From: Oscillospiraceae bacterium
GTDB taxonomy: Bacteria > Bacillota > Clostridia > Oscillospirales > UBA929
Assembly (NCBI GenBank): GCA_009782215.1
Contig: WRKO01000002.1
Location: forward strand, 47,850 to 111,849
Reading direction: 5' to 3'
DNA length: 64,000 bases
Program-made: the position numbers and the translations under genes
The notes under the pieces: generated by a model
The model's database searches: none
What the model was told of the DNA's origin: nothing
The model's input: the letters and a program-made list of their open reading frames with translations, nothing else
Shown here: positions 37,855 to 46,466 of the stretch, in pieces
Position numbering within the stretch: position 1 is the stretch's first letter
Layout of the letters: every line of letters starts with the position of its first letter

Positions 37855-38913
37855 ATGACTCGTCAAATCAACGTCGGCGGCGTCTTCATCGGCGGGGGCG
37901 CGCCGGTGACCGTGCAGTCGATGTGCGACACCGACACCCGGGACGTTTCCGCGACGCTGCGGCAGATACAGGCGCTTGCCGGCGCCGGATGCGACGTCGC
38001 GCGCGTCGGCATTCCCGATATGGACGCGGCGGACGCGCTGAAGGTTATTGCCGCAAAAAGCCCCATTCCGGTCGTGGCCGACATCCACTTTGACTATAAG
38101 CTGGCTGTCCGCGCCGCGGAAAACGGCGCCGCCAAAATCCGCGTCAACCCCGGCAACATCGGCGCCAAGGAGCGGGTGCGCGAGGTCGTCAAGGCGTGCG
38201 CGGAGCGCAAGGTTCCAATCCGCATCGGCGTCAACGGCGGCTCGGTCAAGCGCGGCTTGATGGAACGGCACGGCCTGCGCGAGGCCATGCTGCTGTCGGG
38301 CTTGGAGCAGGCGGAGCTGCTGGAGGACATGGGCTTTACCGATATCTGCCTGTCGTTCAAGGCGTCCAACGTCCCCGACACCGTCGCCGTCAACCGTATG
38401 GCCGCGGGCAAAACAGACATCCCCCTGCACCTCGGCGTAACCGAGGCGGGGACAAGCTATCACGGCGTCATCAAATCCGCCGCCGGCATCGGCGCGCTGC
38501 TGCTGGACGGCATCGGAGACACCGTCCGCGTCTCGCTGACCGCCCCTCCCGTTGAGGAGGTGCGCGCCGCCATCGCGCTCCTGAAAGCCGTCGGCCTGCG
38601 AAAAGGCGGCGTCGAAATCATCTCCTGCCCCCAATGCGCCCGCAGCGCCCTCAACGTAACCTCCCTCGCCACCGAACTTGAAACCCAACTATCAACTATC
38701 AACTATCAACTATCAACTATCAAACTCGCCGTGATGGGCTGCGTCGTCAACGGCCCCGGCGAAGCGCGGGAAGCCGACGCCGGCGTCGCCCCGGACGGAC
38801 ACGGACAAGCCGTGCTGTTCCGCAAGGGCGAGATCGCGGGTCGGATAGACGAGTCGGAGATTGTGGCGGTGCTGGTCAGCGAAGCGCTGAGGCTGGCGGA
38901 GGAACGGGGTTAG
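37855..38913 (+). CDS. ispG: 4-hydroxy-3-methylbut-2-en-1-yl diphosphate synthase
   Basis: This 352-residue iron-sulfur enzyme is the penultimate step of the non-mevalonate isoprenoid pathway. The N-terminal barrel starts with VGGVFIGGGAPVTVQSMCDTDT. The cluster cysteines are in SCPQCARS and in MGCVVNGPGEAREAD. Between these, a 7-base repeat encodes TQLSTINYQLSTI in a variable linker, about three residues longer than usual. It follows rseP after a 51-base gap. Confidence 0.95.
   Translation: MTRQINVGGVFIGGGAPVTVQSMCDTDTRDVSATLRQIQALAGAGCDVARVGIPDMDAADALKVIAAKSPIPVVADIHFDYKLAVRAAENGAAKIRVNPGNIGAKERVREVVKACAERKVPIRIGVNGGSVKRGLMERHGLREAMLLSGLEQAELLEDMGFTDICLSFKASNVPDTVAVNRMAAGKTDIPLHLGVTEAGTSYHGVIKSAAGIGALLLDGIGDTVRVSLTAPPVEEVRAAIALLKAVGLRKGGVEIISCPQCARSALNVTSLATELETQLSTINYQLSTIKLAVMGCVVNGPGEAREADAGVAPDGHGQAVLFRKGEIAGRIDESEIVAVLVSEALRLAEERG
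38687..38721 (+). repeat. Heptanucleotide tandem repeat inside ispG
   Basis: Five perfect copies of AACTATC lie in the coding sequence of ispG, in the linker before the second cysteine block. The unit differs from the AGATATA family in leaders but shares the 7-base period with the carB repeat. Confidence 0.92.
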
Positions 38914-39350
38914 CCCTCTCGGGCTTTCCGTTCCGCGATTTTCCTCACGGCGGCCACAAGCAAGAACGCGAGAAGCATGGCCGTGAAGATGATTGTTATG
39001 GCAAAAACGGCGGCGCCGATCCCGCCGCCGGGGGATTCAATCCGATTGAGCGCGCGGTGCAGGAATAATCCGATTGCCACCCCGGCCAAAGCTCTCGCAA
39101 ACCCCGCAAAGGACGTTTTTTGACCCGGCCGGTATGTAACCGCGTACATCCAGACAGCATATAAGCCAAAACAGGCGGTCAGGATGACCAGCGTATTGCC
39201 GGGATACTCAATCCACCGTATTCCGTAAGCATACAGCACGGCGTCCGCAAGCAGGGCCATCCCCGTCAGAGCAAACGCGATATGCCCCGCCCGGCCGCCG
39301 CCCGCCGTCTGCCGCGCGTCCGCGCTTTTTTGTTCTTTTTGATTCTCCAC
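38910..39350 (-). CDS. Small membrane protein of unknown function
   Basis: This 146-residue protein has about four hydrophobic helices (around residues 24-42, 52-72, 82-98 and 110-135), a charged N-terminus rich in Gln/Lys and a basic C-terminal tail. No family was recognised. It overlaps the end of ispG tail to tail by 4 bases and starts with GTG, preceded by AAAGGGGG about 12 bases upstream. It is divergent from polC. Confidence 0.6.
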   Translation of the reverse strand: MENQKEQKSADARQTAGGGRAGHIAFALTGMALLADAVLYAYGIRWIEYPGNTLVILTACFGLYAVWMYAVTYRPGQKTSFAGFARALAGVAIGLFLHRALNRIESPGGGIGAAVFAITIIFTAMLLAFLLVAAVRKIAERKAREG

Positions 39351-39375
39351 GGTTTCAGCCCCCTTTGTCTGTAGT

Positions 39376-39381
39376 TATAAT
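39376..39381 (+). promoter_or_regulatory. Probable -10 element of the polC promoter
   Basis: A perfect TATAAT lies upstream of polC; the -35 region is weak. It argues for the TTG start at 39425 instead of the upstream in-frame start at 39365, which lies before the -10. Confidence 0.45.
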
Positions 39382-39424
39382 ACATACGCGGCGTTTTGTC
39401 AATGCCGCAAAAGGAGCAAGCGCG

Positions 39425-42400
39425 TTGAGCAGCAAACGATTTTCCGAGGTATTCCCCTCCAGTCTCCCGGACGGGGGGTTTGACCCTGTGATTCAATCCC
39501 TGCGCGTCCGGCGGGAGGAAAACCGTTTGACGGTGGAGCTGGCGGGTGCCGAACCCGTTCCGGGCTGGGCGGCGGGCGCGGCGCGGCGTATCCGGGACGC
39601 GATGGGGCTTGCGGCGGCGGAGGTGGTCTTCGCGCCGCCGCCCGCGGCGGCGCGGAGGGTGAGCCCGTCTCCCCCCGCCGGGACAAAGGAAATCTTATTC
39701 GGCAAGCCGCCCCGCCTGACCGTGACCGATATCGACACGCTGCCGAGGGAGAAGGCCAAGGCTTGCGTGCGGGGACGGGTTTTCTCGCTGGGCGAGACGC
39801 GGGAACAGCGGGCGCGGGTGCAAAACCGCTGGCAGCGGGCCGTCGTCATGGAGTTTTACGTCACGGACGGCACAGGCTCGGTCTGCGTCCGATGCGTTTT
39901 TGAAAAGGGCAAGGCTCCGCCCGGGCTGGAAAAACGGCTCGAAGACGTCTGTAAAGGCAAAGGGCATGTCACCGTATACGGCGAGATGGAGTCCTATACG
40001 GTCATGGAGCGCGAGGAATGGGTGTTGGCGGCGTCCTGCGCCGAAACGGCGGACGCGCCGCGCCGCGAGGACAAGGCGGCGCAAAAGCGGGTGGAGCTGC
40101 ATCTGCACACCCGAATGAGCGAAAAGGACGCCACCACCTCCGTTTCCGAGGCCATCGCCTTGGCGGCGCGCTGGGGGCATCCCGCCGTGGCCGTCACCGA
40201 CCACGGCGTCTGCCACGCCTTCCCGGACGCGATGACCGCCGGGAAAAAGCACGGCATCAAGGTGCTGTATGGAATCGAGGGGTATCTGGCCCCGCCGGAG
40301 GGCAAGGAAAAGGCGTTTCACATCATCCTGATTGCCCGCTCGCAGGCGGGGCTGCGCAACCTCTACAAGCTCGTCTCCCTCGCCCATCTTGAGCATTTCT
40401 ACCGCCGCCCGCGGATGACGCGGGAGCTTTTAGAGCGGCACCGCGAGGGGCTGATTGTGGGCGCGGCCTGCGAGAGCGGCGAAGTGTTCACCGCCGTCCG
40501 CGACGGCATCCCGTGGGACGAAACGCTGAAAATCGCTTCCTTTTATGATTACTTAGAAATACAGCCCATCTGCAACAACTTTTTCCTCATCGCCGACGGA
40601 CACGCCGGGGACGAGGAAGCCCTTCGCGGCTTCAACCGCGCGGTCGTCCGGCTGGGACGGGAGCTGGACAAGCCCGTCTGCGCCACCGGCGACGTGCATT
40701 TTTTAGACCCGGAGGACGAGATATACCGCGACGTGCTGCTCGCCAACATGAATATGTCGCACGACGAAGCGCTGCCGCTGTATTTCAAAACCACCGCGGA
40801 AATGCTGGAGGAGTTTTCGTATCTGGGGGAGGAAACGGCCTTGGAGGTGGTCGTCGGCGCCCCGAACACAGTGGCCGGGTGGGTCGGCGATGTGCGCCCG
40901 GTGCCGGAGGGCGAGTTTATCCCCCGCCTTGAGGGCAGCGCCGAGGAGCTGCGCGGCTCGGCCTTTGCCCGCGCGACCGAGCTGTACGGCGACCCGCTGC
41001 CGTCCTTTATCGAGGCGCGGCTGGAGAAGGAGATAAGCTCCATCATCGGCAAGGGGCACGAAACCGTCTACACCGCGTCTCAGAATCTGGTGCGGCGAAG
41101 CATGGAACACGGGTATCTGGTCGGCTCGCGCGGCTCGGTCGGCTCCAGCATCGCGGCATATTTCGCGGGCATCACCGAAATCAACGCCCTGCCCCCGCAT
41201 TACCGCTGCCCAACCTGTAAGCTCTCCGACTTTACACCGGACGGCTGCTGCGGCATCGATTTGCCGGACAAGGACTGCCCCGCCTGCGGAACGGCCCTTG
41301 AGAAAGACGGCTTTGACATCCCGTTCGCCACCTTTATGGGCTTCGACGCCGACAAGACGCCGGACATCGACCTCAATTTCTCCGGCGAATACCAAGACCG
41401 CGCGATGGCGCACACCATCGAGCTGTTCGGCGCGGATAAGGTATTCCGCGCCTGCACGATTACCACCATCCAAGAGAAAAACGCGCTGGGCTACGCGCGC
41501 AAATATTTGGAAACCACCGGGAAAACGGTGTCCGACGCCGAATGGAAACGGCTGGCCAAGGGCTGCGAGGGCGTCAAGACAACCACCGGGCAGCACGCCG
41601 GCGGGATGGTCATCGTCCCGAGGGAATATGAAATCTATGATTTCTGCCCCGTCCACCGCGCCGCGAACAAGAAAGACGGCACCGTCTGCACCCATTTCGA
41701 CTACGACGCCATCAAAGACAATCTGCTCAAGCTCGATATCCTCGGCCATGACTGCCCCACCTTCATCCGTCATCTGGAGGAGCTGACCGGCGAAAACGGG
41801 CAAAAGGTGCCGCTCAACGACCCGGTCGCCATGAGCCTGTTTTCCTCAACCAAGGCGCTGGGCTTTGAAAACGACGACCTGCTCGGCCCGGTCGGCGCCG
41901 CCGGCATCCCCGAATACGGCACCCGCTTCGTGCGCGGTATGCTGCAAAAAACCAAGCCCTCCACCTTCGACGAGCTGGTGCGCATCTCCGGGCTGTCGCA
42001 CGGGGAAAATGTGTGGCGCGGAAACGCCGAAAAGCTGATTGACGACGGCAAGGCCACGCTGCGCGACGTCATCTGCGCCCGCGACGACATCACGCTCTAT
42101 CTCATTGCCGGCGGGCTGGCCGACAAGCTCAGCTTTTCCATCAGCGAGAGCGTCCGCAAGGGCTATGGCCTCACGCCCGAATGGGAAGGAGCCATGCGCG
42201 CGGCCGACGTCCCGGACTGGTACATCGCCTCCTGCAAGGCCATCCGCTACCTCTTCCCCAAGGCGCACGCCGCCGCCTACGCCATGATGAGCGCCCGCAT
42301 CGCGTGGTTTAAGGCGCACAGGCCGGAGGCGTTTTACGCCGTCTACTTCACGCTGAAAATCAGCGACTTCACCTACGAAAGCTGCCGCGGGGACGCCGCC

Positions 42401-42784
42401 GCCGTCAAGCTTGCCATCAAGCGCATCGAGCAGGACAAGGAAGCCTCCAAGACCGAGCAGGACAAGGCCGTCGTGCTGGAGGTCGTCTACGAAATGCTGC
42501 TCCGCGGCATCACCTTCGAGCCGCTCAACGTCCACACCGCCGACTCCCTGCGCTTCGCCCCCGCCGGGCCGGGCCGAATCTCCGTCCCGCTCATGGCCGT
42601 CTCCGGTCTGGGTGAAGGCGCGTCGCGAAGCATCGTCTCCCAGCGCGCCAAAGGCCCCTTCCTCGCCGAGGACAACCTCCTCTCCCGCTGCCGCCCCGTC
42701 ACCAAGGCCCACATCGAGTCCCTGCGCGCCGCCGGAGCCCTCGGCGGTATGCCCGCCACCGCCCAAATGACCATCTTCGGCTAA
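39425..42784 (+). CDS. polC: DNA polymerase III alpha subunit PolC lacking the embedded exonuclease domain
   Basis: This 1119-residue replicative polymerase is clearly PolC by its order: an N-terminal domain, an OB-fold (about 95-210), a PHP domain from HLHTRMSEKDATTSV (about 223), a zinc finger with CPTCK and CPACG (about 595-625), and the palm with KTPDIDLNFSGEYQ (about 643-656). The usual length is about 1430. The DnaQ-like proofreading domain normally inserted in the PHP region after the YGIE/YGLE segment is absent: YGIEGYLAPP runs within about 15 residues into FHIILIARSQAGLRNLYKLVS, which normally lies after the exonuclease. The frame is intact, so this is a clean domain absence. TTG start with AAAGGAG upstream. 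Confidence 0.92.
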   Translation: MSSKRFSEVFPSSLPDGGFDPVIQSLRVRREENRLTVELAGAEPVPGWAAGAARRIRDAMGLAAAEVVFAPPPAAARRVSPSPPAGTKEILFGKPPRLTVTDIDTLPREKAKACVRGRVFSLGETREQRARVQNRWQRAVVMEFYVTDGTGSVCVRCVFEKGKAPPGLEKRLEDVCKGKGHVTVYGEMESYTVMEREEWVLAASCAETADAPRREDKAAQKRVELHLHTRMSEKDATTSVSEAIALAARWGHPAVAVTDHGVCHAFPDAMTAGKKHGIKVLYGIEGYLAPPEGKEKAFHIILIARSQAGLRNLYKLVSLAHLEHFYRRPRMTRELLERHREGLIVGAACESGEVFTAVRDGIPWDETLKIASFYDYLEIQPICNNFFLIADGHAGDEEALRGFNRAVVRLGRELDKPVCATGDVHFLDPEDEIYRDVLLANMNMSHDEALPLYFKTTAEMLEEFSYLGEETALEVVVGAPNTVAGWVGDVRPVPEGEFIPRLEGSAEELRGSAFARATELYGDPLPSFIEARLEKEISSIIGKGHETVYTASQNLVRRSMEHGYLVGSRGSVGSSIAAYFAGITEINALPPHYRCPTCKLSDFTPDGCCGIDLPDKDCPACGTALEKDGFDIPFATFMGFDADKTPDIDLNFSGEYQDRAMAHTIELFGADKVFRACTITTIQEKNALGYARKYLETTGKTVSDAEWKRLAKGCEGVKTTTGQHAGGMVIVPREYEIYDFCPVHRAANKKDGTVCTHFDYDAIKDNLLKLDILGHDCPTFIRHLEELTGENGQKVPLNDPVAMSLFSSTKALGFENDDLLGPVGAAGIPEYGTRFVRGMLQKTKPSTFDELVRISGLSHGENVWRGNAEKLIDDGKATLRDVICARDDITLYLIAGGLADKLSFSISESVRKGYGLTPEWEGAMRAADVPDWYIASCKAIRYLFPKAHAAAYAMMSARIAWFKAHRPEAFYAVYFTLKISDFTYESCRGDAAAVKLAIKRIEQDKEASKTEQDKAVVLEVVYEMLLRGITFEPLNVHTADSLRFAPAGPGRISVPLMAVSGLGEGASRSIVSQRAKGPFLAEDNLLSRCRPVTKAHIESLRAAGALGGMPATAQMTIFG

Positions 42785-42811
42785 AAATCGCACAATCCTC
42801 ACAAAAACCCC

Positions 42812-42841
42812 TTGACATCCCCTCTCCGCCTGTTGTATAAT
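42812..42841 (+). promoter_or_regulatory. Consensus plus-strand promoter after polC
   Basis: TTGACA (42812-42817) and TATAAT (42836-42841) are 18 bases apart. Transcription would start near 42848 and run toward the LRR gene, through the region of the candidate small RNA and a terminator-like hairpin at 43134-43159. The 412-base stretch 42785-43196 holds this promoter, the opposing promoter, the RNA candidate and that hairpin; no convincing protein gene was seen. Confidence 0.75.
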
Positions 42842-42876
42842 CGCCTTGTTGGGAGCTGGCTTGTGCCAAAACGCGC

Positions 42877-42975
42877 AAAAAGAGCCCCCGCGGCAGACTT
42901 TGGTGTAACAGCACCGAAGCCCTGCGAAGGTGACAGGTCCACCTTACGCAACCGTTTCACCGGCGCCGCGAGAAC
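42877..42975 (-). ncRNA. Candidate structured small RNA, about 100 nt
   Basis: A minus-strand promoter lies just upstream. The RNA would begin near 42975 with an 11-bp closing helix, wobbles included (42965-42975 with 42884-42894), followed at once by a T-run (42877-42883) like an intrinsic terminator. Inside are three hairpins: CCG/CGG with loop GTGAAA (42952-42963); a 10-bp stem with one bulge (42923-42950); and CTT-GGTG with CACC-AAG and loop CTGTTA (42898-42919). It does not match SRP RNA, 6S RNA, tRNA or a riboswitch that I recognise. Confidence 0.45.
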
Positions 42976-42981
42976 ACTATT

Positions 42982-43010
42982 ATTATACCCTCTGCGTTGC
43001 TTTTTTTCAA
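42982..43010 (-). promoter_or_regulatory. Minus-strand promoter of the candidate small RNA
   Basis: On the minus strand TTGAAA (43005-43010) and TATAAT (42982-42987) are 17 bases apart. It faces the plus-strand promoter at 42812-42841. Confidence 0.65.
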
Positions 43011-43133
43011 GCGGTGAGTTTTGCAAATCCTGCCGGGTCGGTCATGTCCGCGATTATTCGCGCACGTCGTAAGGTTCAATGGCGGTTTCCGCCGCACCTT
43101 CGGCGTGTGTTTTTGTGTGTGCGAAATCCGCGC

Positions 43134-43159
43134 AAGCCGGCTCCCGAGGCGGCTTTTTT
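43134..43159 (+). terminator. Intrinsic terminator or attenuator before the LRR gene
   Basis: AAGCCG (43134-43139) pairs with CGGCTT (43150-43155), with CTC/GAG pairs inside the loop, followed by a run of T. It lies 38 bases before the LRR start, so it either ends a leader RNA from 42848 or attenuates expression of the LRR gene. Confidence 0.65.
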
Positions 43160-43196
43160 GGGCTGTAGAAATATTTTTGCAAAGGGGTTTATACCC

Positions 43197-45341
43197 ATGA
43201 AAAAAAGATTCTTTTCGTTGCTTCTCGCGCTGGCTGTAACTCTGACGTTTCTCCCCGCAATCCCGGCGGTGGCCTTGGACGAGGTCATTACCTTCCCTGA
43301 TGCCAACTTCGAGGCGTTTGTACGGGAAGTCATCGGCAAACCGACGGGGAATATTTTTGCTTCGGATGTGGCGGGGATTACAATGCTTATTGTAACGTCC
43401 ACAAGTATTGCCGACTTGACCGGCATTGAATATTTCACCGCGCTGACACACCTTCATGTGGGCTACAACCAACTGACCGAGCTGGATGTGAGCAACAACA
43501 CCGCGCTGACATGGCTTTGGGCGTTCAACAACAAACTGACCACAATCGACGTAAGCAACAACACTGCGCTGAGAGACCTTCATGTGTCCAGCAACCAACT
43601 GACCACACTGGACGTGAGCAAAAACACTGCGCTGACAGACCTTAATGTGTCCAGCAACCAACTGACCACACTGGACGTGAGCAAAAACACTGCGCTGACA
43701 GACCTTAATGTGTACAACAACCAACTGACCGAGCTGGACGTGCGCAATAACGCCGAGCTGTGGTACCTTGGTGTGGGCTACACCCAACTGACCGAGCTGG
43801 ATGTGAGCAACAACACCGCGCTGACATGGCTTCAGGTGGGAGTCAGCCAACTGACCGAGCTGGACGTGAGCAACAATACCGCGCTGGCATACCTTCATGC
43901 GCACAACAACCAACTGACCGCGCTGGACGTGAGCAACAATACCGCGCTGATAGAGCTTCATGCGCACGACAACCGACTGACCACACTGGACGTGAGTAAC
44001 AACACCGAGCTGACAAGTCTTGGGGTGGACAACAACCAACTGACCGAGCTGGACGTGCGCAACAACACCGCGCTGACATACCTTTGGGTGTCCAACAACC
44101 AACTGAAAACACTGGACGTGAGCAAAAACACCGAGCTGACAGACCTTGTTGTGTCCAACAATCAACTGAAAACACTGGACGTGACTGATCTGCCTCTAAC
44201 ATCTCGTCTCTGGGTGCAAAACAACTATCTCCCCAACGAAGCCGCCGTCATTGGCTTTACCGGCACATGGGACGACTACGACTTCAGATTCGATCCGCAG
44301 CGCTCCCCCCCGCCCCCGGTGACGTGTGATGTCTGCGATGAAGAGCCTTGTGTGTGTGAAGACGAGGACGAGGAACATAAGCCTGATGCTTGTCAAGACC
44401 CGGACTGTGAGATTTGCAATCCTCCTGCCGCTGGCGGCTCCGGTATTGACTACAGCGCGGACGAAGTCGTCGTCCCCGGCAAGACGTTTTCCTTCAAGAG
44501 CGGCAAGGAAGTCCCCGCCGACGCGGCGCTTCTTTCGGGGGCGGAGATTAATCTAACCAGAGAAACATTCAATATACCCGCCGGGCACACAATCGAAGCC
44601 TACAGCACAGACGGCGGCATGACATGGAAAGCGGGGAGCTTGACCGAGGCTCAGGTGATTAAAATGCTCAATAAGGGCATGGAGCTTTGGCTGTGTACGA
44701 AGGACTACAACAAAAACGCAAAAAAGCCGCAAGGCAGCGGCAACGAGCATAACATCATCGCGTTTGCGAAAATCAACAAGCGCCCCACCGCTCTAAAACT
44801 TGTCATAAACTATGCAATCGCCGCCGACGCGACAGGCGCGACGCCCGGCGCGTGGGTGCTGACTGAGAAAAACGGCACGGCGGCGGTTAAAGAAAACATA
44901 CAAGTCGGCGTCGCTTCGGGAAAGACGGTGGACGCAAACGGATACGGGCAATTCTTCTCCGGCGCGGCGAACGGCATCCCCGTGGTGGCGCTGACCGGCG
45001 CAAAGCCGGCGAAGACGACCTATTTTATCCGCACGGCGCCGTCAGGGCCGTCGGCGAACGGGGAATATACGGCGGCCGGAAAGGCAAAGAAAATCAACGT
45101 CGCCGGCGAGCAGAAAACGCCCAGCTTCAAGGTGACCGCCAAGGCGGAGAAGGGCAGCAATCCGGCCACCGCGATTATCAAGGTCAAGGCGGGGACATAT
45201 GTCAGCATCAACGGCGGCGAGCCTGCGCTGTACGCGACAAAGGCCGACGTGGATGTGCTAAGCGTCACGGGAACGATTGAGCTGTGGTTGGCGGCGACGG
45301 CCAAAAAGCCCGCAACGGCAAAGCAGACGCTTACGAGATAA
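43197..45341 (+). CDS. Secreted leucine-rich-repeat protein
   Basis: This 714-residue protein starts with a signal peptide (MKKRFFSLLLALAVTLTFLP, cleavage near ALA). About twelve 21-residue leucine-rich repeats follow (around residues 75-340) with the pattern LxVxxNQLTxLDVSxNTAL, encoded by 63-base tandem units. Next come a proline stretch, a short segment with eight cysteines and many acidic residues (about 375-415), and two C-terminal beta-rich regions. No LPXTG, SLH or membrane anchor is visible. The ATG at 43197 follows AAAGGGG; the longer upstream frame lacks a ribosome site and runs through the leader hairpin. Such proteins usually act in adhesion or binding; the partner is unknown. Confidence 0.85.
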   Translation: MKKRFFSLLLALAVTLTFLPAIPAVALDEVITFPDANFEAFVREVIGKPTGNIFASDVAGITMLIVTSTSIADLTGIEYFTALTHLHVGYNQLTELDVSNNTALTWLWAFNNKLTTIDVSNNTALRDLHVSSNQLTTLDVSKNTALTDLNVSSNQLTTLDVSKNTALTDLNVYNNQLTELDVRNNAELWYLGVGYTQLTELDVSNNTALTWLQVGVSQLTELDVSNNTALAYLHAHNNQLTALDVSNNTALIELHAHDNRLTTLDVSNNTELTSLGVDNNQLTELDVRNNTALTYLWVSNNQLKTLDVSKNTELTDLVVSNNQLKTLDVTDLPLTSRLWVQNNYLPNEAAVIGFTGTWDDYDFRFDPQRSPPPPVTCDVCDEEPCVCEDEDEEHKPDACQDPDCEICNPPAAGGSGIDYSADEVVVPGKTFSFKSGKEVPADAALLSGAEINLTRETFNIPAGHTIEAYSTDGGMTWKAGSLTEAQVIKMLNKGMELWLCTKDYNKNAKKPQGSGNEHNIIAFAKINKRPTALKLVINYAIAADATGATPGAWVLTEKNGTAAVKENIQVGVASGKTVDANGYGQFFSGAANGIPVVALTGAKPAKTTYFIRTAPSGPSANGEYTAAGKAKKINVAGEQKTPSFKVTAKAEKGSNPATAIIKVKAGTYVSINGGEPALYATKADVDVLSVTGTIELWLAATAKKPATAKQTLTR
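43446..44200 (+). repeat. 63-base tandem repeats encoding leucine-rich repeats
   Basis: About twelve imperfect 63-base units code for the 21-residue LRR modules. Some neighbours are nearly identical in DNA (units around 43575-43720), which suggests recent duplication or gene conversion within the array. Confidence 0.85.
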
Positions 45342-45351
45342 CCGTCCCCCG

Positions 45352-46392
45352 TCAAGCCGCCGCGCTGAAGGCTTCGGCGTCCAGCGCGGCTTGGCCGGCG
45401 CGCAGCATGGACTCGGCGAAGATGCCGTAGCCGCGGCGGGGGTCGTTAATCAGCACATGGGTCACGGCGCCCACCAGCTTGCCGTCTTGCAGCACCGGGC
45501 TGCCGCTCATTCCCTGCACAATGCCCCCGGTCAGGCCAATCAGGCGCTCGTCGGTGACGCGAATCATAAAGTTGCGCGGCTCGTTTTCGGCGGGAAAAAT
45601 TTTGATAATTTCGGCGTCAAACCGCTCCACCCTATCGCCGCTCACGTTGGAGAGGATGGACGCCGCGCCTGTTTTAACCTCGCCGCCCTTTGCCACCGGG
45701 ACGGCGCCGTGCGCCCCCGGCCCAAGCGCCTCGGCGTCTGGCAGGGTGCCGTACAGGCCGGTTTCGGTGTTTCTGAGCAGATGCCCGTAACGCCTGTCGT
45801 CGCGGAACGCGCCTTTCAGCTCACCCGGGGAGCCGGGCTGCCCGGCCCGCACCGATTCCACCTCGCTGTACAGCACATACCCCGACCCCATTGGGAGGAG
45901 CCGCCCCGTTTCGGCGTCGTTGATGCCGTGACCCAGCGCGCCGAACAGCCCGCTTTCCGGGTCATAAAAGGTAAACGTACCGATACCCGACATGCTGTCG
46001 CGCACCCAGACGCCAATGCGGTACTGCCCGTCTTGGGCGGCCTTGGCCGGAAGAAGGGTCGCCGAAAGCATCCGCCCGTTTCGGATATAGGATATCTCCA
46101 GCGCCTCGCCGCGCAGCGCGTCCGTGATGCTCTGCAGCTCCGGGATGGTGGACACGGGCTTTCGCTGGATATGGGTAATCATGTCCCCGTTCATCAGCCC
46201 CGCGTCCTCGGCCGGGGACAGCAGCCCGCCGTCTGTCTGCACGGGCGCGATTCCCACCACCAAAAGCCCGTCGGTAAACAGCTTCACGCCCAGCGTGTGC
46301 CCGCCGGGGATGACCGTATCGGGAAGCCCGGCCGCCAGCGCGGTCGGCAGAAGCAGCCAAAGAGAAAATATTACAGCCGGGATTTTTCGCAT
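45352..46392 (-). CDS. spoIVB: SpoIVB-family sporulation serine protease
   Basis: This 346-residue protein has an N-terminal membrane/signal segment, a PDZ domain (about residues 60-115) and an S55 peptidase domain. The catalytic histidine lies in FGALGHGI (about residue 152) and the serine in GMSGSPVLQDGKLVGAVTH (about 298). SpoIVB is made in the forespore and triggers sigma-K processing, so it marks an endospore former. Here it is not next to spo0A, its usual neighbour. Confidence 0.9.
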   Translation of the reverse strand: MRKIPAVIFSLWLLLPTALAAGLPDTVIPGGHTLGVKLFTDGLLVVGIAPVQTDGGLLSPAEDAGLMNGDMITHIQRKPVSTIPELQSITDALRGEALEISYIRNGRMLSATLLPAKAAQDGQYRIGVWVRDSMSGIGTFTFYDPESGLFGALGHGINDAETGRLLPMGSGYVLYSEVESVRAGQPGSPGELKGAFRDDRRYGHLLRNTETGLYGTLPDAEALGPGAHGAVPVAKGGEVKTGAASILSNVSGDRVERFDAEIIKIFPAENEPRNFMIRVTDERLIGLTGGIVQGMSGSPVLQDGKLVGAVTHVLINDPRRGYGIFAESMLRAGQAALDAEAFSAAA

Positions 46393-46466
46393 GACGCCAC
46401 CTCAAAATTTAGACTGTACAACCGTTCGCATATGTGCTATAATTCCTTCGTCGGGAGGGATGAGCC

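Noticed and set aside
42877..42975. Signal recognition particle RNA, 6S RNA or tRNA
   Set aside because: No GGAA apical loop with the AGCAGCC side, no long central bubble, and no tRNA arms; hence left as an unnamed candidate.
42799..43072. Small open frames on both strands between polC and the LRR gene
   Set aside because: They cross promoters, hairpins and each other, and have no supported ribosome sites or family likeness.
43446..44200. CRISPR-like array from regularly spaced repeats
   Set aside because: The 63-base period is coding, in frame with 21-residue leucine-rich repeats; there are no spacers and no cas genes.
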